A program made the translations under genes and the position numbers. Below the pieces are notes generated by a model. The model saw only the letters and a list, made by a program, of their open reading frames with translations. It was not told the origin of the DNA and searched no databases. From Chara braunii (Eukaryota > Streptophyta > Charophyceae > Charales > Characeae), in contig BFEA01000132.1 in the NCBI GenBank assembly GCA_003427395.1, positions 994,290 to 1,058,289 on the forward strand: a stretch of 64,000 bases of DNA. The letters run 5' to 3'. Of the stretch, positions 11,174 to 21,460 are shown piece after piece (the stretch's first letter is position 1; the number at the start of each line of letters is the position of its first letter).

Positions 11174-11820
11174 GAAGTTCATCAGAAAAATCTGAAAAAA
11201 AAGATATCTTATGGAGAAAAATAAATTAAACAGGATTTGCCTGAGCATTACGTCCGAATTCCTTACCAAATTTGAAATAAAAATAAAATACACAGAACAA
11301 ATACTAATGATAAAAATAAATAAAAATAAAAAGAGAATTAAATTTAGTGAGTGCGCGAGCATGTTTTCGACACCGCCATCTTTGGCGATTTTTCATTTTT
11401 TTTTGGCACAGCCAAATGCCCTGACAATTTACAGATGTGTACTTCACATAATACAAAACCCACTAAAAAAGTTTCAAAAAATAATAAAAGTTTTCAGACA
11501 CCGAACTAAAGTGAAAACAAAAAGTGAAAAAGTGAAAAAAAACGTGGGCAAGCACGTTTTGACACCGCCATCTTTGGCGATTTTTAATTCTTATTTGGCT
11601 TAGCCAAATGACTTGAAAATTTATAGGCATGTACCTCACGTCATGGAGAAGTCGTTAAAAAAAATTCAGAAAAAAAAATATATTTTTAGGCCTCGAAATA
11701 ATTTTTGGCAGGGGTCGAACGCCGTCGGGTTCGGGCCCCGTACGGGACCCCGAACGCCCGAACGTACGGAGGTCCACCCGGGGGCCTCCGTACGTACGGG
11801 CTGGTAACCCTGCTCGTAGT
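11038..11820 (+). mobile_element. hAT-like MITE with 8-bp target duplication
   Basis: The element proper is 11046-11812 (767 bp). Its ends are CAGGGTAATCGGC on the left and, read from the right end inwards, CAGGGTTACCAGCC. CAGGG termini are typical of hAT elements. The 8-bp flanks are ATCGTAGT (11038-11045) and CTCGTAGT (11813-11820), identical at 7 of 8 positions; hAT transposases make 8-bp duplications. Both ends carry GC-rich, GAACG/CGTTC palindromic subterminal DNA. The core is AT-rich, with poly(A) runs and no transposase frame. Two copies of a 190-bp unit containing CACCGCCATCTTTGGCGAT (from 11371 and 11563) form an internal direct repeat. Non-autonomous. Confidence 0.8.
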
Positions 11821-14800
11821 TGTTTCCTCCACTGGCGCTGCTCGTTAGGATCCTGGCAGTACTCGTACTTGTGGAGGTCATCATACTGATCGTTGACTTT
11901 GAAGTAATTGTCGACTGACCAGTTACTCACCGTACCGCTGGGTAGGGCTAAAAGTGGATAGATGATGCAGTGCTTCTTCTGCTATTGCTTTGGCAAAGTG
12001 TTGCTAGACGGTGTTCAGAGCGAATAGCTGTTGCCGCTCTGTTGCTGATGCTGGTTGAGTTGGACTGCTGCTTGTAGCCACTATTGGGTGATGATGTTAC
12101 CACTGCAAGGTGCGGTCATACTCAGTAGCAACGGGACTGCCGGTGAGGTACCGTGATTTCTTTTCTAGCACCAGCAGTTGTCGTAACTACTGTAGGGCGA
12201 ATGGGACTGTTGTTGGGTTTCGATCACTGCTGTCATAGCCTTTCTTCGAATCAAGACTGGTACTGTACAAATTGCAGTTGTGGTTGACCTACAAGTAATT
12301 GCACATTATTGCTTTTCAGGCTGCTACGAGCGTGACTTGCCTCCAATCTATTGCGGTCGTTGTTTCTTCATGGAGGCCGCTGCTCGCACACTGTTTCAAC
12401 AACTATTGACTATTTCCACCTCATACGGCTGGTTGTTGGACAACAGCCGTTGTTACTGTTTCTCTGAGACTTACTACAGTGCATTCCCGGTCCAACTTTG
12501 CTGTTAATTTAGGCGGCTACGCAGAGCATTTTGCTGTGGATTTAAGCTACTGAGACCGGGAACCAGGTGTGGGATTTGGGGCAGCTTCTTTTGCTGCTGT
12601 GCCCCGGTGGGTGCTTGTTGCTATCTTTAACAACGAACAACTCTACTGTTGATTTGGGGTCTGACACTATTGTGGCTCGGGTGTTGTTGCTGAGCTTTTA
12701 GACAATGGTGACCGGTAGCTTCTGGTTGCTGTGGTAAAGGAGAACTGGTGTCGCATTGTATTTTGGGCTACTCCTGTGTTTGCTGCATTGCTACTGTGTT
12801 TCTAGTTGCTGTTACCGCCTCCTCTAGCCAGGGGACGACCAGGTGGGCTGTTTGTTGCCGACGGGTTGATGCAGTGAACCTTGGATAGTACGAGTAAGCT
12901 TCACACCTCACGGTGTTGTACCGCTGTCATTGAGCCAACAACCTACTGTTGTTGAGCTGCTACCCCAGGCGGTCGTGATTCTTGTGCTTGCCTTCCTCGT
13001 TTCGATCATAAATTGCGTTTTTTTGTGCCTGGCCGTATCCTTGGGGCAGGTTCGTTGTAGTCTACAGACTCGGCAGGGAGCTTGGTAGGAGTTTACAGAA
13101 CTGATATACGTGTTGCCGCTTCACAGCGTTTTGCTGTGTTGTTTTTCATTGCATTTTTGTTGCTTTACTTAGCTTTATAGTCGATGTGCGCTGATGAAGC
13201 GCTTACTGTTTGCTGCTGGGCACTTGCTGTGCGCATTGCTGAACCCTCTTTGTGTTTTACTGCGCTAGTTGCACTTTTTTATCTTGCATTGTATATTGTT
13301 TGGTGCGGCGTTGTGGCATCTGTGTTTGGTGTTGTGCGCTGCCACAGTATCTGGCCGCTGCGCATGGTTGCTAAGCGCACAGCTTCACCAGGTTGTTGTG
13401 TTTTGACTACAGCATGGGGGTGCGCTTTATTCGGACACAACTTTTCTAGGCTGCGTAGAGGTTGCTGTGAAGATTTGAGTACGACTGATGAGGATTCAGT
13501 GACCATACGATTTGACTAGGCCAGTTGCAACTGCCTGTGCTTCGAATATGAGCCTCATAATCTCGCTATGTGCTGGAACACGTCGGAAGGTACGAAGTAC
13601 GAAGTCCTTCTTCGCTTAGATTTCTAAGCGAATGCCATACATTGGGACAAGTAGGTTATCAGCAGGAAACCACAAAAAAGTACGGCCGCTCGCCCTAGCC
13701 AGCGACACTAAGACTAGCACTATTATCTGATCCACGAAGCATTGTTGCATACTTGCTATTAAGCAAAGCTGATGTTTTGGATGCAGCGTGGATTCCAACA
13801 ATTAGAGTGCTCGCTGGTCTACGCAGCCTGTTTTTTTCTGCCGGTTCAAACTGCTGTGACCTTGCTATTGCACTATTGGTGAGGCTGCCGTTTCTCTCAG
13901 GCTGGTGCAGCATTGAAGGGGCGGTGGGTGAGCCACGTAGCTGCCGAGATCTTGCTATTATTATTGCTGGCTCAGGTTGTTACGGCAGCGAGACCTGCGT
14001 TGGCCGCCGTTGGTGGCAACAGACTGTCGCAGTGGGGGATCTGAGCTTGCAGCAACACCTATGTCAGGCCCGACTGTTTAAGCTTGTATCATACGGATCG
14101 CTGCTTGGGCCGCACCTTGTCGTATTGCTGCGTTCTCAATAGTTGTGTGAGCAGCACCGAGGTGAACTCGACATCGACTATCGTGTCTAAAGTATAGCAC
14201 GGGGGCGTGTTCAATTTGAACGGTGTGTTTCTAGACTGCGCATTGCGTCCTTGGTCTGTGGTTGGAGTACGGTGGTCTGAGAGGACGATTAAGTCTGCAA
14301 GGCGGGTTACTGCTGTGACTTGAGAGACAGTCAGGAGACTGCTACTTGTGTTTTGACCGTGGTTCGGCCGACTTCGCTGCATTCATTTTGGCCTCCATTG
14401 CGGGGCCCTCAGGCGCATCAAGGTAACAAGGCCCTCTCCTGCGAGTTAAGTTTGTCCCTCTCTTGTATCTCGAGCGTCTGAAACCCCTCCTTCTGTCTTT
14501 CTTACTAAGTCTAGTCTAAGGTTACGAGAGGAAGGCGGCAGGCGGAATTGCAGCCCGTAGGACCGCAGCAAGACCTTGTGGGAGGTCCACCCACCGATTG
14601 CAGGAGCTTTGTCGGAGCCCGGCGGGGTTCTGGAGGCAGGGAACACTCAGGTATAATGCTCGTTTTACACGTGTGATCCCTTTCCTTAAACTGTATTACC
14701 CTTTGCTATTGGGTGCCTGTAAGTATGACTGAGAAAATTAATTGCTTTTGTTTGTTTTGAATTCATGACATGATCTGAAAGGTAAAATTGGGAAAGTATG

Positions 14801-14865
14801 TATGATAAAGTCATATTATGTGTGAATTTAGACAGAATGAGATTGTGACATTATTTGTTGTTATG
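11821..14865. other. Gene-free stretch rich in TGTTGCTG phrases
   Basis: Cryptic simple sequence: many overlapping CTG, GTTG and TGCTGT words, without a clean period. Frames such as 13184-13519 are cysteine- and alanine-rich products of this bias. A perfect 9-bp stem with a 4-base loop sits at 13611-13632 (arms TTCGCTTAG / CTAAGCGAA). No gene or element recognised. Confidence 0.45.
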
Positions 14866-14867
14866 TT

Positions 14868-15380
14868 GTGGAGGCTGAGCGAACGCGTAAGTTGCGGGTT
14901 GTTCGGCCACACGCACCTGTTGCTTATTTAGGCGGAGCTAGACTACTCGTAAGTTGAGTAGCCTAGTTCTACACTATATGTCATTGTATGGGCTGACTAG
15001 CCACACCATAAGTTGGTGTGGTCTAATTATATATGCCTTTCGTCGTTTGTTCAGGCAAAAGTTGGACCCCTCATACGTTGAGGTGGTTCAGTTCTTTGTG
15101 TATGCCAAATGTTTAGGCTGGCCAGCCCCACCATAAGTTGGTGTGGCCCGGTCATACACCTTATGTTGATTGTCTAGGCAGAAACTGACCCCACCATAAG
15201 TTGGTGTGGACCAGTCCTATGCCTTATGTTTACTTGTCTTGGCAGACTAGTCACACCATAAGTTGGTATGGCCAAGTCATGAGCCGCGAACACAAGTGGA
15301 ACCTGAGTATACAATCTGATACAATTATTATACTATGTATATCATTGGCAGGCTTGACGCCATAAGTTGGGAGATCTAGC
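14868..15380 (+). repeat. Hairpin satellite, block 1
   Basis: Eight monomers, mostly 59-65 bp apart, each centred on a 7-base core ATAAGTT (variants GTAAGTT, ATACGTT). Cores start at 14887, 14949, 15008, 15073, 15133, 15196, 15258 and 15362. Each core is flanked by arms that are largely complementary to each other but differ between monomers: CGC/GCG, CTACTC/GAGTAG, CCACACC/GGTGTGG, CCTC/GAGG, CACC/GGTG. So the loop is constant and the stem varies. Several monomers also have an outer pairing, such as CTAG...CTAG or ACTG...CAGT, a few bases out. Downstream of most hairpins is a TCATAYGCCTTATG-like spacer. Confidence 0.85.
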
Positions 15381-15420
15381 CATATAAGCCGGTAGTCTCT
15401 TTCCTGACCGAACGCGTCTA

Positions 15421-16080
15421 GTTTCCGTCTAGGGTTGAGAATTCAACTGCTTCATCTAGCAAACTTCGACTTACAAACACTCTCNCATAACCTCGCTTAC
15501 TTATTGAATAAACGATTAAGCTTCTCCCATTTCGCTCGCCGCTCCTCAGGGAATCGCTTTTGTTTTTTTTTCCTCTGGCTACTAAGATGTTTGAATATAC
15601 TGAAAGTAGTTCTAGGAGTTACAAGATAGTATTGTAAATACTAAAAACTATTTGATAGATGGTCTTCGGTGGCTCTCTTTTCTTAGTAATACTAACATTC
15701 ATCATGTTATTACACAAAAAATATAAAAATATAGCTTATTTAATTGGTATATACTCTATTTCTATGTTATGAAAATTTGATTAGAAATTCATTCTAAATA
15801 AATATGACTAAACAGGATTAATATTTTTTTTTTTTTTGAAACAATTATTGCGACCATATAATCTAATTGAGTTTCTTTTATACAACTGGAGTGTCGGAAC
15901 TAAAGCTGTAGCTTTTTGCATATCTTTAGGTAAACTTAAAATACAGAATCCATTAAGAAACATTGCACTTGGTCCAGTAGTTGCGCCTTTTACTATTGTT
16001 GAAATATTTACAATTTTGAATACAATATTAATTATTTACATTATCAATATTTAAGATTCAGAGTACAAAATTGAGTGGTA
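15421..16080. other. AT-rich island splitting the hairpin satellite
   Basis: From about 15590 to 16065 the composition falls sharply to AT-rich, unlike the DNA around it. It contains two short, very hydrophobic frames, 15659-15772 (37 residues) and 15836-16054 (72 residues, one continuous IFTILNTILIIY-like tail). The second follows a poly(T) run, and the track start there is not ATG. They look like fragments of membrane protein genes from an AT-rich genome, perhaps organellar DNA moved to the nucleus, but I cannot name them. Confidence 0.35.
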
Positions 16081-16084
16081 ACTC

Positions 16085-17070
16085 TGGGCAGGCTGACTCA
16101 TCCATAAGTTGGGTAGTTATTTCTCTTTCTAAACATAAGTTGATGTTTGGATGAGAATCCTCATAAGTTGAGTTGAATTGACCACTCGTCTGAAGATAGA
16201 AAAGGATTGTGACTCTACTTATTGAATGTAGATGTGTTGGGGGGGCTGAGCGAACGCATAAGTTGCGGATTGCTCGGTCATACGCGCTTGTTGCTTGTTT
16301 AGGCAGGCTAGACTACTCATAAGTTGAGTAGCCTAGTCCTATGCTATATGGGCTGGCCAGGTACATCATAAGTTGGTGTGTCCTGGTCATATGCCTTTCG
16401 TCGTTTGTTTAGGCAGAGGTTGGACCCCTCATAAGTTGAGGTGGCTCAGTTATTTGTGTATATCGAAAGTTTAGGCTGACCAGCCTCACCATAAGTTGGT
16501 GCCGCCCGGTCATACGCCTTATGTCAGTCGTTCAGGCAGACACTAATCGCATCATAAGTTGGTGTGGTGAGTTCTATGCCTTATGTTTATTCGCTGAACA
16601 TGGTTGTATTGCGAAGGCTGGGCGAACGCATAAGTTGCAGGTTGTTCGGTCATTCGCGCATGTGGTTTTGTCTAGGCTGGGCTGGACTACTCATAAGTTG
16701 GGTAGCCTGGTTCTACGCCATATGTCATTGTTTGGGCTGGCTAGGCGCATCATAAGTTGGTGTGTTCTAGTCATATGCCTTTGTCGTTGTTCAGGCTAAG
16801 GTTGGTCCCTCATAATTTGAGGAGGTTCGGTTCTTTGTGTATGCCGAGCGTTCAGGCTGACCAGCCTCACCATAAGTTGGTGCGGCCCGGTCATACGCCT
16901 TATGTCAATCGTCTAGGCAGAAACTGGTCACACCATAAGTTGGTGTGATTTGGTCCTATGCCCTACGTATACTTGTGCTACCAGATTAGGGCACCATAAG
17001 TTGGTGTGGCCTAGTCATATAAACTGGCAGGTCAGTCACATCTATAAGTTGGGTTGGCTGATCCTATGTC
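16085..17070 (+). repeat. Hairpin satellite, block 2, with higher-order repeat
   Basis: Seventeen more cores start at 16104, 16135, 16163, 16258, 16319, 16368, 16431, 16491, 16554, 16630, 16693, 16752, 16812, 16872, 16935, 16996 and 17044. From 16258 the monomers come in a fixed order of stem types (CGC, CTACTC, CATC, CCTC, CTCACC, then CACACC/CGCATC), and that order restarts at 16630, giving a roughly 372-bp higher-order unit of six monomers. Block 1 begins with the same order. Several changes keep pairing through T-G wobble on the plus strand: CATC/GGTG at 16368, 16554 and 16752, and CTC/GGG at 16693. Others simply mismatch. Confidence 0.85.
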
Positions 17071-17129
17071 TTATGTAAGGAAGGGTAAAAGGGAATAACG
17101 AGGGTTTTTGAACGAACTATGTGTGTGCG

Positions 17130-17965
17130 TGTGTGACGAATCCAGGACTCGAACACACTGTCCAACGGCTTAGCGGGCAGACACCTAACCATAAGGCTAA
17201 GTGGGCTGGGGTGAAAGTGAAGCCCCAGGACTTGAACCTGAATACCTCACCCCACCCCAGCACGGAATCCCACAACGGATATCCCGCTACCCGGTGTACC
17301 CAACCACACTTCCACTCCACTTACGCAGCCACACTTTCGTAGTATTATTTCTACGGTGGTTACTGCACGAAAGCATGTAACGAATCCAGGACTCGAACAC
17401 ACTGTTCAACGGCTTAGCAGACAACACCTAACCATAAGGCTAAGTGGGTTGGGGTGAAAGTGAAGCCCCAGGACTCAAACCTGAATACCTCACCCCACCC
17501 CAACACGGAATCCCACAACGGAGATCCCGCGACCTGGTGTACCCAACCACACTTCCACTCCACTTACGCAGCCACACTTCCGTAGTATTATTTCTACGGT
17601 GGTTACTGCGCGAAAGCATGTGACGAATCCAGGACTCGAACACACTGTCCAACGGCTTAGTGGGCAGACACCTAACTATAAGGCTAAGTGGGCTGGGGTG
17701 AAAGTGAAGCCCCAGGACTTAAACCTGAAACCCTCACCCCACCCCAACACGGAATCCCACAACGGAGATCCCGTGACCCGATGTACCCAACTACACTTCC
17801 ACTCCACTTACGCAGCCACACTTCCGTAGTATTATTTCTACGGTGGTTACTGCGTGAAAGCATGTGACGAATCCAGGACTCGAACACACTGTCCAACGGC
17901 TTAGCAGGCAGACACCTAACCATAATGCTAAGTGTGTTGGGGTGAAAGTGAAGCCCCAGGACTCA
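17130..17965 (-). mobile_element. Tandem tRNA-Ser-like SINE, 243-244 bp unit, about 3.4 copies
   Basis: CGAATCCAGG recurs at 17137, 17381, 17624 and 17868, so the period is 243-244 bp. Read on the minus strand, each unit starts with a tRNA-like head. It has a box A-like TTAGCCTTATGGTTAGG (17182-17200 in copy 1), then GTCTGCCCGCTAAGC, which resembles the anticodon arm of tRNA-Ser(GCU), then box B-like GTTCGAGTCCTGG (17141-17157). Box A and box B are about 30 bases apart, as in a pol III promoter. A second box B-like block (GGTTCAAGTCCTGG) lies just upstream of each head. The overlapping frames here are products of the repeat. Tandem arrangement is unusual for a SINE. Confidence 0.65.
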
Positions 17966-18289
17966 ACCTGAATACCTCATGACCTGGAAAGGAACCTCAG
18001 GGTTGGCGAGAGATGTTGTTGCGCTCATCTATATATGTTTTAAGGTTATCTCTGGGACTTCTCTTTTAGTAGGTTAGTTGCTTTATATGCTCGTTGAGTG
18101 CTAGAACTATAGGTAGGAGAGATGGATGATGGGAGGGAAACTTGGGATAACTGACCTTAGATGCTCGTTGAGTGTTAGAGCTATAGATAGGACCGACCTT
18201 ACTAGGAGTTAGGATCAGTGTTAGCTCACGATGCCATCCTCAAGAAGGGATCGTGCAGACAATCTCCGGTTCTAATTATCAGGTAAGTG

Positions 18290-18800
18290 TCGGGAGTTGG
18301 TCCCAAGTATAGTCGTGTTTTGTCTTTCCATTTTCAGCTTTGTATAAATCTTGGCAGTCTCCTGTTCCTACGGGAAGCACTGTCGAAATTTTTACAAATC
18401 TGAAGGAGTTAGTCATTTTTAAACACCTGAAAATTCTGAAAAGGCACTTTTCCTACGGAAAGCGCTGCCGAAATTTTGCAAAGTTTGGAGAGTTAGATTA
18501 TTTTCTTCTAGGAAGAATTTGGCAATCAACACTGCCTAGGGGAGATGCTGCTGGAATTTTCAGGGATTTATGGAAATTAGTAGAAGAAAGTGAGGAAGAA
18601 AGCTAGTAGAGGAGCTAGGCTATGAGATGGAGCACGTTCTCCATTCGGCTCAAACGTAGTAGTGTCTCTCTTTGGTCTGTACTGTAATACAGGGCTGCGA
18701 ATTCGATTGAAGGCCTGATCCTACAGAGCGTCATCTTCTGTTATCATTGATAACAGGGCGGTTGTCGATTCGTCGGTTTACGACACAACTTCCTTGCCCC
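18290..18800 (+). repeat. Dispersed repeat copy 1 with internal GAAATTTT units
   Basis: It shares sequence, in opposite orientation, with 55680-56070. Common blocks are the 19-base near-palindrome CTGTTATCATTGATAACAG (from about 18739), the GATCCTACA block next to it, and the repeated CCTACGG(A/G)AAGC(A/G)CTG(T/C)CGAAATTTT units. The last appear twice or more inside each copy. The frame at 18340-18606 is formed by these internal units and is not convincing as a gene. Confidence 0.55.
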
Positions 18801-19349
18801 TGCATCTCAACGTAAGGCCTTGGCTCTTGTGGGCTTTTTATGTTTCTTAGGGTTTTTACCCAAATTTCTTTTTAAGTGGCCATTTCTAAAGACTAAGTAC
18901 CTTTATTTGAGGGATGGTGGAAATTGGTTGGGGCTTGTATGCACAAGGCAGGGTGTGAGTCGCAGAAATGCAGTGAAGTTGACCCCCTTAGTGTGTGTGA
19001 TGTTGTTGTTTGAACCTTGTGTGACCGCAGGTATGCTTATAAGATCTTTGAATTGAGCTTGGTGATAGTCGAGTTTTGCCTGAATACGGAGGGACAAGCC
19101 ACACAACTGATGTGAAAGTGATCGTCTAAATACCACACAAACTTTTGTTTGACTATCTGGACTATCCTTACTCAGCATAGCTATAATGGTTGAAGGAAAC
19201 CCTACAGTGGTTAAGAGAAGTGATAGTCCCGCATTTCACAACCCCTTATATGCGTATATGTATAAGCTCCTGCTTACACGCAAGCATTCAATGTCCATAC
19301 GGCCTGTTTTGATCGCGCTTAGGAGTCAAATAGGCTATGCCTCGAGAGA

Positions 19350-20290
19350 AAAGGGAACCCCCCTTTTTTTTTTTACCTCCTACTTTTTGAAATTATTTTG
19401 GTTGGACGTTATAGTCCGTGGCAGCCGTCAAAGTCAAACCCCTTGATTTCTCTCTAGGCCCCGGATGACGGAGATCGTTTCCAAGGCCGAGAGAGTTAAC
19501 TGCCACCACAGGTGGGAACCTGTGTACCACCCACTCTCCGCAGGGTGCAGAAGAGGGTGTGGTGATCAACCGCCTTGGCGGTTGTCTAGCGTCGAGAGAT
19601 TAACCCCTCAAGGCGCATGTCAACCGACACTTGAGTGTCGAAACGTGGCCCCCGAAATTATCGAGGGTCGCGCAATTGTGGGTACCACATAGTACTCCAT
19701 CGTTGCGACTGCTTGCGTACGTTTGCATCGCTGGTCGATATGAGAAAGCCCTGCGCCCGCGTGATTTTATCTTAAGTCTCACGCACGACGCCTAACCGAC
19801 TTCCATTTTAAAAGGTTATGGGTCAGACACTGAAGGGACTAGGAGTGTTGTTGTGTTGTTTGTTTTCTGCTCTTCCGTGCGTGTGAGTGTTGTGGTGTAA
19901 TGCGTGGTGTGTGGATTGCGTCCTAGTCGACCGACGACGAGTCGTACTTGGGACCTCAGCCCCCCAATGCGTCGATTCGCGTACGGGTCCGATTTAGGGG
20001 CTTTTGACCGCGCGTAACCCCTATGCTACAGCGAACAAGAAAACGCCCTCGGTCGGGCCACCTCTGTGATAGCATACGAAAAACTTTCACATCTGGTTCA
20101 GTAGCTCGGCGGGGATATGCCCACCCAAGGGATGGTGACAGCTCCCGCGGGTGGAGGTAAGCAGTGCCTCGTGTGACCCTGTCTTGTCGTAGGGGCTAGC
20201 AAGAGGTACAGCTGGCGCACTCGGCTGGAGCGGCAAACCACGCTCCACAACGAAGTCCTGCAAAATCCTGCGTGACGCGGCCGGGAGGGT
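19350..20290 (+). repeat. Dispersed repeat of about 0.9 kb, copy 1
   Basis: Matches 51220-52210 in reverse orientation over nearly its whole length. Shared blocks include the GTCAAAGTCAAACCCCTTGA string, the CCACCCACTCTCCGCAGGG block, the CGACACTTGAGTGTCG palindrome (19626-19641), the GTCGACCGACGACGAGTC region and a GGCGGGGATATGCCCACC block. There is no long reading frame and no LTR signature. It looks like a non-coding dispersed element. The right end near 20285 carries GCAAAATCCTGCGTGAC, also found at 9347. Confidence 0.6.
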
Positions 20291-21394
20291 CCCCCTGCGG
20301 GACCGATGCGCTCGACACCGGGAAGATACGCGCCCGATTTCAGCCCTTCCTTGCTTGTCTTACTAGCTCATCGCACAACTCTTCACTCCCTTCACAAACA
20401 AAACCTCCCCCAATTCTTCGAATCTAACCCCGCAATCGCGTTCGCCGGGTATCAAGACCTCTAGCTCGTTTATCCCCTCGCCCGTTTTCACCAAGGGTCG
20501 GGCGAGCGTCGTGTCATCCGCTTTCCTGTGCTTCCGTCTTCACCATCTCTCCGCACTGTTCCTTTTTCTCCTAACTCCCTTTTTACTTCTCTACATTGAA
20601 AACTAACATCATCATTGGTCTCGCCCACCCAAAAAACTATGAAAATGCCTCTGTTCTTGCCCAATTTCGTCCACAAATGAGCATGGAAATGCTCGTTTCT
20701 CCTTCTTATTTTCCCTTCTTGCCATAACTCTGAGCACTCTCTTCTTTATCTAACTCTAATTCTACTAACCTAGCACTAAATCAGACCTCACCAAACGGCT
20801 CGCCAGGGGCCAAAACCTCGGGATCGCCCCTTTCCGTGCCCTAAATGACTCACAATCGAGCGAGTTCGGCGTTCTCCACCGCGCACAACCCGCATTCCAC
20901 CATCTCCTCTCTCGAATGCACCTAGGCACAAAGCCTGCCAAGTTCATTCCGCCCTTCCTTTCTCCTTCGTAGCTTCTCCCGTCTCCCGTTCGCTCCTTCA
21001 CCGTCGCGCATTCCCACAGTCCCTGGTCTTTTGCGATAACGCAGCAATCGCGTCGTAGCTCCAACTACGTTGAGAGTTCTGAAAGGAACTGTCTATCGGC
21101 CGGTTCGAGTGGCCTGTCTGTCGGACGTTGTCGCACCATTACTGCTACGGTCTCCCAAAAATTCGACAGTAGCATACCAAGAAAATCGCCTCAGTCTTTA
21201 CCTCAGCGCCCCAGTGCCACTCCGCCCTGCAGCACCGCGCGTGGACCCGACTCCCCTTTTGGGCTAGATACAGACAAGCGCAATCCACTACGCTCAAGTC
21301 ACCTTTGCCCAGGCCATGCTAACCACCTCAATATCATCCTTATTCTAACGAGCACCCCGACGGACGAATCATTAGTCCCACAATCTGGACTGCA

Positions 21395-21460
21395 CAGGGC
21401 CAGATTCGAAATCTGATCTGCATCTCAGTCGCCCGTAGGTGCGTTACCTGAGCCAACTTG
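21395..21460 (-). mobile_element. SINE-like tRNA-derived head
   Basis: On the minus strand: box A-like TTGGCTCAGGTAACGCACC (complement of about 21439-21458), then box B-like GATTTCGAATCTGG (21400-21415). The T arm pairs well (TCAGA and TCTGG around TTTCGAA). Spacing of about 40 bases is tRNA-like, but the anticodon arm does not fold cleanly. The DNA down to about 21260 may be the SINE body. Confidence 0.4.

Noticed and set aside
13184-13519. 111-residue Cys/Ala-rich frame
   Set aside because: Falls in TGTTGCTG-biased sequence; composition explains it.
14887-14893. Anticodon-like 7-base loop (ATAAGTT) as a row of tRNA genes
   Set aside because: No T arm, D arm or acceptor stem accompanies the hairpins; monomers of about 61 bp are too short and lack GTTCGA-type boxes.
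14868-17070. CRISPR array
   Set aside because: Eukaryotic context, no repeat longer than the 7-base core is constant, and the variable parts are the arms of the dyads, not unique spacers between identical repeats.
17121-17923. Repeated frames of 67-79 residues on both strands
   Set aside because: Each corresponds to one unit of the tandem SINE; they recur because the unit recurs.
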